Below, piece by piece: positions 12,341-23,404 of a DNA stretch of 64,000 nt. Both the position numbers and the translations under genes were made by a program. The DNA lies in the NCBI GenBank assembly GCA_026545225.1, contig CM048848.1, positions 48,082,306 through 48,146,305 of the forward strand, read 5' to 3'. Source of the DNA: Cornus controversa. Lineage: Eukaryota > Streptophyta > Magnoliopsida > Cornales > Cornaceae. The notes beneath the pieces were generated by a model. That model had not been told where the DNA came from and made no database searches. It worked only from the letters and a program-made list of their open reading frames with translations. The first letter of the stretch is position 1, and every line of letters begins with the position of its first letter.

Positions 12341-12500
12341 CAAATAAAAAGACATTACATATTTTTTTGCATAAATAAAGAATCAAATAAAAAGACATTA
12401 TATATTTTTTGCACAAATAAAGAAATAAAATAAAAATACATTACGTATTTTCTCACAAATAAATAAATAAAATAAAAAACATTACATATCACCATCTTCT
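12341..12500. repeat. Degenerate tandem array, about 45-bp unit, about four copies
   Basis: Recurrent text of the form AAATAAAAAGACATTACATA followed by a T-run and CACAAATAAAG, repeated with indels. AT-rich and non-coding. Confidence 0.6.
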
Positions 12501-12819
12501 TGATGTAATTCTATTATTTTAAATATTTTTTCTCACAAAATAATTATATGTTACATTATTAACTAATTTTATAATTTGATATATATAATAATATTTAAAA
12601 CAATTTTTTTTTTATATTTAAGAAAATTGATTTCAATACAATTCTAATTAAAATAGAATTTGAACAGAGAAAGATAGAGACACAAAAAGAGAGAAAGGAG
12701 AAAAATTAAATAAAAAAAATAGATGGGGTCTGCATGTGCTCTTTACATGAGTCCTATATATAGAGAGTCTGCGAACAAAAAACACATGGGGCCCACATTT
12801 GAGAGAGCCTTATACCATC

Positions 12820-12872
12820 TCAAAATAATCTCTACATCCGTTGTAGAGAGCCCTATAATGGATGCCCTTAAT
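12820..12872. repeat. Possible terminus of a Tourist/Harbinger-like MITE
   Basis: Ends in GAGAGCCCTATAATGGATGCCC followed by TTAA; a terminus of the form GGGCATCC next to TTA/TAA is typical of Harbinger-type MITEs. I could not find a clear left end in the AT-rich DNA upstream, so only one terminus is claimed. Confidence 0.3.
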
Positions 12873-14655
12873 AACCCTCTATATATAAAATTACACAAAT
12901 AACCTCATTTAATTTTGAAAATCAAAATCAAAGTCTTCCATAATAACTCCCTCTTCTTTTCTCTCTCTTTAACATCTCTATCTTTATCTCTCTAAGTTCC
13001 CCAACGCACGATTATCACTCTCTCTAACTCCCCTACGCACAACCACCAGCTCCAACGACCCTTACTTTTTTATTTTTTCCTGTCAACGATCTCCCACCTC
13101 TACCCTTGCGCAAGTATAACAATTACACACTCTCTCTCTCTCTCTCAAACTAAACCCTATTACATATCCTCAACATGGGTCATTATTTGTGGCGCACACA
13201 CGATGTGGATTATAAGATGTTGACTTAATCAAAGTTGATGAGTCATGTCTTATTTGCGTTGGATATAATGCAAAAAACTCCCATTTTTACTACCACCTTG
13301 ATTTTTTGGAATATGACAATGAATTAAAATATAAGATGTACTAATTGTTGTTGCACCGGTTATATAGAGCATGATAAGAATGTCAAATAACCAAGATAAT
13401 GAGTTAGTTTGCATGTGCTTATTTCTAGAGTGCGTTCAGTTGAACTATTGCAGACTAATTGGTGGCGGGAATGGAAGTCTTCATTACTCAATTGATATGT
13501 GAGAACTGTCAATTGTATGTGCGGTGGTGTTGGCATGAGCAGATCGCTAATGCGTAGGAACGAACCGAGGATCCTTCCGAAGCTATTTGATTAATATTAG
13601 AAGATTCTACTTTCAAGTTTGATTCAAGTTTGTATGATTATTCAGACTCAGGGGGTGATGACTTAGTTACTCCACCTCCCTACTCTAGTTTAGTAAAGGA
13701 AATGATATATAGGACATCAAGAAGAATTACAACAATAAATAAAAGTTGATAAAATTTTGACTAAAGTTTGTCCAAATGGGGTCGTGGACCAAATATAGGA
13801 CATTGGAATTTCAGTGGGTTGTCATTGTAATTTTAACATGTTATATTAGATGTTTCTCATGTGTTCTTAATGTTGAAAGTCTAGTTTGGTAAACATGACT
13901 AATTGGAGCTAAGGTTAATCATTAATATGTACATCTCTTTAATAAATGTTACCTCTTTAAAAAATCAAACGAAAATTCTATAAATATTTTGTCTATTATC
14001 TTCTAATAAATTTCCTACTTCATTTACAAATTTTTGGTGTTGTCTTGGTCCTAAAGGAACAATGAAATAAAAAAAGTGGCACTCATCCTCACTAAAAGTT
14101 TTTAGTTACTCAAATGCAGTGAAAGTGTCACGTTCGTGTAGTAAAATTATCACAACCTAAGATATTGAAAATTCATGATTAATTTTACGAGTCTAGTGTG
14201 CATATAATAACTTTCCAAATCCATTTAAAGCTCGTGGCCAAATCATGAAAAAAAAAGTGATTGAAGTTGAAGAAAAAAATTGAGACCGCAGTGCACTGGT
14301 GCTTCCCCTTAGGCATTGATGCACTCTATTAGGAGTTAATTGGCACAATTCAAATGCACTGGTGCTAACTATGTTACTGTAACTTAAAATTTTTTATTAG
14401 ACACAAGCAAGGGTGCATACAACATATCATGCATCGCTTTGGCCGAGGCCAAATGCATTGGTGCAAAATACGTTGCGCCGGTACACTATTGCCTAGACCC
14501 CACTAGTCGCATGGTGCAACTTTTGCTTCAATGCGAATCTGCGATGGTTAGTAGCTATCACGTCCCAAATTCCAACACCCGAAAGGGCATGAAAAATGGA
14601 GTTGACTAAATAAAATCTCAACACCTTGCAACTACAACACGGTATGATATCACGT
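12873..14655. other. Non-coding repeat-derived DNA
   Basis: Contains TC-rich tracts (12950-13150) and no gene that I can support. At 14290-14480 the word GCACTGGTGC and variants recur about five times. At 14555-14590 a stretch ending AATTCCAACACCCGA resembles the LTR start at 14656, so the right part is probably decayed gypsy LTR. Confidence 0.4.
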
Positions 14656-16267
14656 TGTCATGCCCCAATTTCTAACACCCGACTAAGAGTTGGGAAAATC
14701 GCGCGCGGGGTGGGGGGGGGTGGGGGGTGGAGGTGATTAATGAAGATTAAATGGACACATACCCATAAGCTACTCTAGTCCATAACTTAACTTCTTTTGA
14801 AATTGTAATCTCAACTTAAATCTTATTCCATTGGAAAGAAGATTCAAAATTACTCAATTTTAAAAAAAACAACACTCAATTCTGATTTGAAACGAAGAAA
14901 TTATGCCCGTTTGAAGTTTGAACCAATTTCTAAACATGCTGTGAATAATAACCTCGATTAATCGAAAATGGACGTTCGATTAATCGTTGATGTATCAAAC
15001 CGAGTATTGAAGCTTGCTGGTTTGGGGTTCAAAAATTTCAATTTTTGACTCTAAAACGTCAATAGGACCACGATTAATAGTAATTAGAGGTTCGATTAAT
15101 TGAAGTGCTTCGATTAATCAAATTGGGGAGTTCGATTAATCGAAGTTATTCTCGACAAAAGAATTATAATTTTCCACATTTAATCAAACTATGTCTAATT
15201 CTTAACTCTTAGCGCACACACATTTTCCTTAATTCAACACACATCTAGAGTGGTCCATCGTAAACATATAAAACATTTAAATCATAATGCCACCATATGG
15301 AACGGAACTCGTCTGAAATGTGTACATTAAATTCAAAATGCAAGTTTGTCCACCCGATATACAAAAATGTCTTTAATGTCCAAAAGAAAGAAAAACCATT
15401 GGAACAATAATCAGAATAATACAGTACACATGCTCATGGTACTAATCCAATTACATATATTCTGTAAGTGCCAACATGGCATACATAGATATAAACACAC
15501 ATAATTTAAAATATTGTTCGGCACTCCCAACATAACACTGTTAAGTGTCCTTCATAGTTGGTGCCTTATCTGTAAAAGTGTTGGGGGGAGGGGGTGAGCA
15601 TACAACAAACCCAATAAACATGATTCACCTAACTTAACAATGATTCAGGCAGCCATGCATGAATGCAAATGGTATTTCTATTCGACTACATTGCATACTT
15701 CGAGATGTTCATATTCAATTCTTACACAACATTGGAAACAAGTATGATATCACATGTCTCAAATATATATATGCAGTTTAACATGAAATCACATTCACAA
15801 TTAAACTCAACACCATGTATCCTCTGAAATCAAACATGTGAAGGCTTTTGATTATCACAACCATAGTAAGTGTCCTTGAGAGACCACATACTCTGCTTAT
15901 GATTTACAGGTTGCTAACCTGTCGGTAGTGATATCTGCTTAGCCAAGTTTTGGGCCTTTCACCATAGAGCTATGGGCCCTTCTTGCTTCTCACACACTTT
16001 TCTCAAAATCAACAACCACCACAAATTTTGCATTCACAATGCAATCTATCCGATTCATAAAAAACTAATCACTATACATTTTTAAGAAAAGCTTCTTTTA
16101 TGCAATTCATTCAACCCATGGAGTCAAAATTCACATATGTTTCCAAATGAACACAATTGACCCGCCATAAACACATGTGCTTCAAAAACTCATACAAGCA
16201 TCAATTTCTCAAAAACCTAAGTGTACAGTACACTAGTACACCTCATTCACACTTTCAATATACAATA
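14656..16267. mobile_element. Decayed Ty3/gypsy-like LTR-type sequence
   Basis: Begins TGTCATGCCCCAATTTC, close to the start of the gypsy LTR read on the - strand from 24551 (TGTCACACCCCAATTTTC). It carries a G-run (14708-14730) and a cluster of ATTAAT palindromes (14951-15150). The family and right end are uncertain because a copia solo LTR is inserted at 16268. It looks old and broken. Confidence 0.4.
14951..15150. repeat. Cluster of TCGATTAATCGA palindromes
   Basis: Six near-copies of the perfect palindrome TCGATTAATCGA: near 14952, 14976, 15067, 15092, 15109 and 15131. Spacing is irregular (about 17-90 bp), so this is not a simple tandem repeat. Confidence 0.85.
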
Positions 16268-18664
16268 TGTTGACCTCAAGGTTTCAACCCATGGCTATTT
16301 GGGTGATTTTGATGATAATAACCTATTGTAGTGTAGAGTTAATAATTTTACTTGAGTGTGCAGTTTATAAAGCATCAAACTATCTCAAGCATCTTAAATG
16401 TAAGAAGATATATGGAGTCACGTGATCATGGAACTCAAAGATTAACTATCAAGGTCAATGACAAAATTGAAGTGAATCCAAAGCTCACATTGATCATACA
16501 CATCTATGTCCAAAAGCTCATATCAAGTACATTGCAAAAGGATGAAGGCAATTGAATCAAAAGAAAAAAATGACACCCATTGTGCATCAAGACATTGAAG
16601 ATTGGATAGTCTAGTCTTGGGTGAGTGTTAGTATTTAATGTATAGTAATTTTTTAGATAACTTCTTTTGAAAGCTCATTTATTGACCTAATGGATCATAT
16701 GACCAATACATATCATTTAGATCATATGATAGTTCATTCGACACTTAGAATTAGGCTCTGAACTTCATTGAATCATCTTGAAGGCTTTTATTGAGATTGA
16801 GTAAGTTCAAGCTTATGATTAGCTTTAAAAAACTCAATTCTTAAGTAAATAAATTCTAGGACCTACATTTGAATTAAGAAATATCATTTATGGTTCTTAG
16901 ATACATTGGCCTAGGCTTTGAACTCAAATGACTCACTTTATATAGCCTTCTCATGCACAGTTGTTGTTTCAAAGACTTAGTGTAGAAATTTGACCAATTG
17001 TTGGATTTTAGGAGCACAAAACATAAATATGAGTTTTTCAATGAATCTTGATATAAAAAGTCTCGGTAATTATATCCCATGATTTATAATGATCATATGA
17101 ATTTTCTCAGCCTCAAATAACTTGATTTAGTTATTCATATTGCATGATGAATTTTTATGTCAAAATTATGAAAATCCGTTTTGTACTAAAACTAAAAAAT
17201 CAAATTTTGATCCACATGAAATTTGATTTTGAAATTATTTTATTAGATCCAAATGGGAGGTACTTTACTTATTTACATTGAATAACTTAAAGTAAATCAA
17301 GATTGACTTAAATATTTTCAATGTAAATAAATAATCAATGTGTAGTGTATTAATGCACGATTGGTAGAGGTTGGAATTCATTCTAGTAAGGTGTGCAAAA
17401 TATGGGAAGCTGAAACATTGTTTCAGCCGACCGAAGAACACTTTCAGCTGACCAAAACAGTGTTATCAGTCGGTCGATACTATCGAATTTTGTGCCCAAT
17501 AATTAATTTCTACATTTAATGTTTTCCAACCACTTTTAAAGGCTAAAATTCATTCTTGGACTATAAATACACGTTGTATATGCATTATACGAGATATAGA
17601 GCCTACCATAACCCTCCATAATCATATATTATTGATAGATACTACCTTAGAGTTTAAATATTCATATGATTCATCTATTGGTAGTCACAACTATTGAGTC
17701 AAACACTTGTATATCATTTATAGTGGTAAAATCCTAGTGAAGAGCTTTCAATTGAGTATTTCATTACTAACTTTAGGCATGTGAGCTATAATTTGTATAT
17801 CTATCCATTAAGGGATATTCTCCATTGAGCTATCATTTGTTTATCTATACATTGAGGGATATTCTCTATTACACTTAAACTCTTATTCATCCTATTTGAG
17901 AGGGAAATCAAGTGGTGCACTTGGCAAAGAAACCCAAGTCAAGAGCTTGGTAAAGAAGTCTTGGTGAGATTTTCATTGAGTAAGGAAATTCAAGTAATGA
18001 GCTTGGAAAGGAAGTCTTGGTGAGGTGTTCACAGAGCAAAGAAGCCCAAATGGTTCACTCGGCAATTATACGGTTTGCTTTCCACCCTTAAGGGAAGCTC
18101 TATAATGGAAACTTCAAGAAATGCCCTTGAGGCATGAACGTAGGTAAGAGGGGCCGAACCATGTAAAAATTATGGTGTCACTTGGTTTGCATTTCTCTAT
18201 CCTTAAACTCCTTTATTTGATAACATTTCATTTGTTTAAATTTCATATGTTTTATATATAAATGCTATAAGTTTATATATTTTAATTCATATGAGGAGTA
18301 TGAGATGAATGCTTGGACTATATTGGTTTAGTTGTGGAATTGATTCAATTTTTAATTGATTGAGTATTTATTTGATTATCTTTTTGCCAATCAATTTGCA
18401 TATTATTTGTTTGATAAAATGCGCAATCAATATGTTCACACACTACAAGCATGATATGTTACATTTACATGAACGCTTATATTTGTTGTATCCACTAGAT
18501 TATTTAAGTGCATAATAGATAAATCATTCTCATTCACGATTGTTGATTATATAAGTTCACTAAGTATTTGACAAAATTCCATTCAAGCAAATTTTTGTCA
18601 AAACAAACTAAACTGAAAATTTTCATTGTTTGCCATAAACTCTATTCACCCCCCTTCTATAACA
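16268..18664 (+). mobile_element. Solo LTR of a Ty1/copia (SIRE-like) element
   Basis: Starts TGTTGACCTCAAGG and ends with the SIRE-type tail CTATTCACCCCCC followed by CTATAACA. Flanking 5-mers CAATA (16263-16267) and CAATC (18665-18669) agree at 4 of 5 bases. A TATAAATA box lies near 17563 with repeated CGACCGA / TCGGTCGA words about 100 bp upstream. No internal region or second LTR follows, so it is a solo LTR, 2.4 kb, inserted into older LTR-type DNA. Short open frames inside it look accidental. Confidence 0.72.
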
Positions 18665-18767
18665 CAATCAACTCACATATGGCACCTTAAACACATATAT
18701 ATCATTAAACAAATATATGGCACATAAACTTCACTTAGAACATGTTGAGATTGTTGTCATGTAAATG

Positions 18768-19110
18768 CAATTTTGTCTATTGACACAAATTACGGTGATT
18801 CTGGATGCAGTTTTGTCCACTGTCACATTCATGGTTATGACGTTGTCATTTACACGCAGTTTTATCTATTGACACATTAGTTGGTGGAAGACGCAATTTT
18901 ATCTATTGACCATTCGTTGTTAGTTGTTATCACTATAGACGCAGTTTTGTCTGTTGACGCGACCCTTGGATTTGGCGATTATCATTGAGGGACAGTTTTG
19001 CTCATTAAGACACCTAAGGGTGTACTTGTTGTCATTTAGACACAATTTTATCTATTAACACATTTGTTGAGGTAAAATTTTCATCATTAAAGATAGTTTG
19101 GCCTATGGAT
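18768..19110. repeat. Tandem array, about 48-bp unit, about eight copies
   Basis: The core (A)CGCAGTTTTGTCTATTGACAC, or a variant of it, recurs at about 18768, 18803, 18857, 18893, 18940, 18992, 19041 and 19093. The units are diverged. The array lies just downstream, in element orientation, of gypsy integrase text, where such arrays are known near the 3' end of some gypsy lineages. Confidence 0.75.
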
Positions 19111-19489
19111 GTATCGTTATGGGTAGTGTGACCATGAGATATTAAGTTTTGATTGTCATATGAGATTTGACTCAGTTTTGGAACATGACTAATTTTGATG
19201 TCATAAAAGGATGACGATGAGAATACTGTTAGTTTTGTCTTGGTTAGTTGTTAATTAATTAAAGGATTGATACGTGAGCAATAATATTTTTTGCAGATTT
19301 TGTTTTTCTATGAACCGTGTCTTGTAGTACCGGTGGGATTGAAATGAGCTAATGATCTATTGTGAGACTTCGAGGGTAAATATTCCATATGTTTGGGAAA
19401 ATGTGGTTAAACCAGTTGAGGATTTAGTTATAAATCCTTAGAAAACGTTGGCCTTAGGCCACGTATGGGAAGTGTGACTTTGGGCTTAT

Positions 19490-20290
19490 GCAGTCTCACC
19501 AATCTCCGCCCAACATATAGGTAATCTACATGGCCTACCATAAAGTGCCTCGTATGGAGCCATTCCTATACTCGACTGGTAGCTATTGTTATATGAAAAC
19601 TCCACCGAAGGCAGGTGATCCTCCTAGCTACCACGAAAGTCTATCACACAAGATCTTAACATATCTTCCAAAATTTGTATAGTTCTCTCAGATTGCCCGT
19701 CCGTTTGAGGGTGATAAGTTATGTTGAAGTTCAATTTTATCCCCATTTCACTGTGTAAGCTCTGCCAAAATTGGGAAATGAATCTGGGTGTCTAGTAATC
19801 TCTATAAAACAAGATTTGCATACTCTACCTGCCATTACGCTGCCTCCCAAAGAGGACTCCACAGATAACACTATTTCGAGGGGTACCATCTCCAAACCCA
19901 GGATAGAAGCAAAATTCGAAGATATAATGGAGTGCGAAGCTCCTGAGTCAAATAAAATTCTAGCTCATGTATTAAAGACTAGGAAAGTAACTTCCACCAC
20001 TTTATGATCTGTCTAATTCGTTGACTGAGTAAGAGCGTAAACATGACCTTGATTCTTTGGTCCTTGTCACCCCCCGACTTGTTGTTAACGTGGTCCACCT
20101 GGTGTTGTTAATCTTCCTTGAGTTAGCTACTGAGGACGAAATGGTGGATACGCTCCCTAAGTTGGCTGCTACAGATGAAATACTGGGTAAATTCCTTGAG
20201 GTTGTTGGTACTGTTGCTAGTGTTAGGGATAAATCTTTGTATGTTATACATGATGATTGCTTCGGTTGTTTCTTAGAGAATTTTTCAAGG
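19490..20290 (-). mobile_element. Ty3/gypsy fossil, parts of gag, protease and integrase
   Basis: On the - strand, reading down from 20290: a gag-like stretch (about 20290-20050), an aspartic-protease stretch with the DSGASHS signature (about 20010-19850), then integrase text with YHPQTDGQSERTIQILEDML (about 19700-19640) and [11 protein letters not shown]. Reverse transcriptase and RNase H are absent, so the element is a broken remnant. The protease and integrase types identify gypsy; the clade is not resolved. Looks old. Confidence 0.85.
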
Positions 20291-20299
20291 AATGAAAAT

Positions 20300-21039
20300 T
20301 GGTGTTTGCTTAAGAATAGAATTTGGTTACGTGTGCTTGTTCGTGTATAACCGAAAGAAAATAGGAAGGGTTGTAATCCCTTCAGTTGAAAGACCGAGAA
20401 CTATTTTAAAACATAGTTGGGGGTCAGCGGTCTGCCGTGAGAATGACCAAAAATCTGCTGGTGTGTACGGTATACATGTGTGTGTGTGCGCGCGCGTGTG
20501 TATAAGCAAAGTCATTGAATTAAGACAAGACAATATCGGAAGCCACATATAAAGATTCACCGTACAAGAAATACACTTGGCAGATCAACAAACAAAAGAC
20601 ATTAGAAATTGGTCCTATTTAATTGCATATATAGGTAACTAACACATAATATAAAGACTCAAATTGATTTGGTAAATGATGGGAAGGTGCGGGTTGTCAG
20701 TTGAGGAAAGCAAAAGTCACATTTACCACTGTCTATACCCTCTAATAACCTATGATTTTTCTTATAATCATTTCTCCTACCGGGGTATTAATTTTTGTCC
20801 GTTGAGAAGTTAAAAAATCAATATTTTGCCAATCTCACTCCCCCACTTTCCATATTATTTTCGGGCCATTTATTCCAATCCCAAGTTTAGCGTTCATATA
20901 TATATAGTTACCTCTTAAATTTACTTATGAAGAATAAATAAATAACTAACATGTTTAAAAATAAAAAAATAAAAATACAGGTTATAACACCTTGTCTCAC
21001 AATGAAAGGAATCGTGTCATTCCTAAAAGATTCTAACAC
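20300..21039. other. Non-coding, probably gypsy leader and Harbinger flank
   Basis: Contains a TG/CG dinucleotide run (20475-20505) and AT-rich sequence. The short open frames on both strands have no family features. Confidence 0.35.
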
Positions 21040-21910
21040 TCAACTTGGATAATTTCAACACACTTTCATGTTGTATTAAGAAAAGTTCGTGAATTAGGTA
21101 CTAGGATTATTTGTCCCCCAGATTTGAATGAAATTCTTAAAAAGATCTAAACCAACCCAAAATTTTACACATAGCAAATACCGTTTCGTGAGAGAAAACA
21201 TGATACGACTCAAAATGTCATGGTTGTGTATTCTTTTGATATGAAATTCACATATGTTCTAGCTGGTTGGGAAGGGTCTGCTAATGACTCAAGTATTTTA
21301 AATGAGTACATGTGTAATGAGGCATTGCAATTTCCATCACCACCTCCAGGTAACATGTAGAGATCCAAATTTTTTTTTTGAAATGGAAATTTAAATGTTT
21401 AGCATATTTTATAAGTATGATTTACATATTTGGGGACTAGTTTAGAGGTCCAAAGATTTTTGTGAGTCATTCGGCTCATTTTAAAATTTTGGATCGTCGA
21501 GACCCGAGATAAGGGTCAGGTGGGCACGAAAATTCGGATATTTTTTTGCTAAATTTTATGTTTGATTATAAACCAATTAGAATATTTGAAGGGATGTAGA
21601 AGTGATTTTGAATCCATAACTTCTTTTGGATTCGAAAATGGAGCTTGGGAAGATACATTAAATGAACTAGGGGCGTTTTGATCTTTTTGCGCCCTAAGGC
21701 TTAAAAATATTTGGGAGACAGATATTTATAGTTTATTTTCTCTCTCTAAATAGCCATGAACTTCTCTTCTCTTTCATCTTTGTGTTCTTTTTCTCTCTAG
21801 ATTCAGAAGGCGTCAAGAGTTGATTCGAAAGGCGTTGAAGAAGGGAAGTGTGTTCTATGCAACAAGGGCTTCGCTTGGAACCGAACAAAGTCATGGTTAG
21901 GTAACTTTGA

Positions 21911-22706
21911 GAGCTAGTTTAGTATGCAAGAATAGAGGTGGAATGGAATGGTCATTCCACATTTGATTCCCTTTCTCTTGTTTACTATGCTACATTAGAA
22001 ATGGAATGAGCATTCCTAGTCATTCCCTTGGAATGCTCATTCCAACAAAACAATTCCTCTTCTAGAGTTATGGAATGGCCATTCCATTCTCACTTATTAA
22101 AATCATCATCTCTCTCTTCATTAATTTCTCTCTCTTTTTTACAACTCACTCCAGAATAAAATTCATTTCTCTCTCTCGTGTATATATATATAAAATAGGT
22201 AATTAGCATTAATTTCTCTCTCTCTATTTATATGATATGTATGTTATATAATTGTCACACGCCTACATATATATATATATCACATGCTCATATATATAAC
22301 TTGTTATATTTTAAGTTGTGAAAGAAAAGGAAGGTTTTTGTTTTATCACTTTCAGTTTTTAATAAAGTATTAATTTTTTTCCGTATAAAAGATTATATTA
22401 ATCTCCTGAGTAGAATAAAAAGACGAATTATATCTTGATTTAAAAAGTTTTAATTGAATAGGTAATTAATTTTTTTTACATGATAATTAAATTAAAGTTG
22501 GCCAAATGTCTCATTTTTAAAATTGATTATGTTTTATGAAAAAGTATAACATGTTGGAAGGTATTATCATTTCATTCCTACATGATTTTCTATCCGCAAC
22601 CAAACATTGGAATGAGAATGGTCATTCCATTCTATTCTCATTCTCATTCCATTTCCAACTTCATTCCATTCCTATTCCATTTCATTCATGCGTACCATAC
22701 TAGCCC
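21911..22706. mobile_element. MITE rich in GGAATG/CATTCC words, nested in the gypsy LTR
   Basis: Left end GAGCTAGTTTAGTATGC; right end in reverse complement GGGCTAGTATGGTACGC. GGAATG and CATTCC words are dense in both arms, with a long AT-rich centre containing TC and TA microsatellites. I see no clean target duplication, so hAT versus Mutator type is undecided. Non-coding. Confidence 0.72.
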
Positions 22707-23225
22707 TGAAAGTGTTGAATGTGTGGGATAGCTTGAAACTAAAGCTATTAAGTTAGGGTGTGTGTGTTGTGTATTTTAATTTCATTTCTAGAGCATAAAA
22801 TGAATGTTTTTCATGAAATATATGATGTATATAGAATTCTAGGTTGAAATCCTTATTCTATATGATTCTACATATGTTTTTCTTGTTAGAAATAGTTAAT
22901 ATATGCTTAGAATTACATGAATTACTTATATGTGCAATGTGGGGCATGAATTTCATATATAATTTTTTGGAAAAAAATGATGAAAACTTGATTTGGGGTT
23001 TTATCTTATGTATGTGTCTTATGGTTCTTGAGTGACTTACTAGAATTGAATTAGGACATACAATGGGTGCAATGCATCGAACTTGTAAATGTGTATGCAA
23101 AATATGAAATATTTTGTGTGAGTGTGGGGTGTGTCTCGAAAGTGACTCACAGAAAAGTAGTAGGAGAACATATCCTCTGGGGTTGAAAAACCTCAAACTT
23201 GCCCAAGATGGAACTTCGGTACGTA

Positions 23226-23404
23226 TCTTGTATGTGTGTGAGTGTAAACCAAATTCGAGAAATGATGAGTGTGTTAAGTCTTATGTGTAACTTAAGTGAA
23301 TTACATGACTTGCATATCTTGTGTGTCTGTGAGTGTAAACCAAATTCGAGAAAGGGTAAGTGTGTTGAGTCTTATGTGTAACTTAAGTGAATTACATGAC
23401 TTGT
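23226..23404. repeat. Two-copy tandem duplication, 91-bp period
   Basis: AGTGTAAACCAAATTCGAG occurs at 23241 and 23332, with nearly identical sequence following each copy (ACTTAAGTGAATTACATGAC twice). It lies within the gypsy LTR. Confidence 0.88.

Noticed and set aside
14951-15150. CRISPR-like array (short repeats with spacers)
   Set aside because: Irregular spacing, diverged 12-bp palindromes, and a nuclear plant context.
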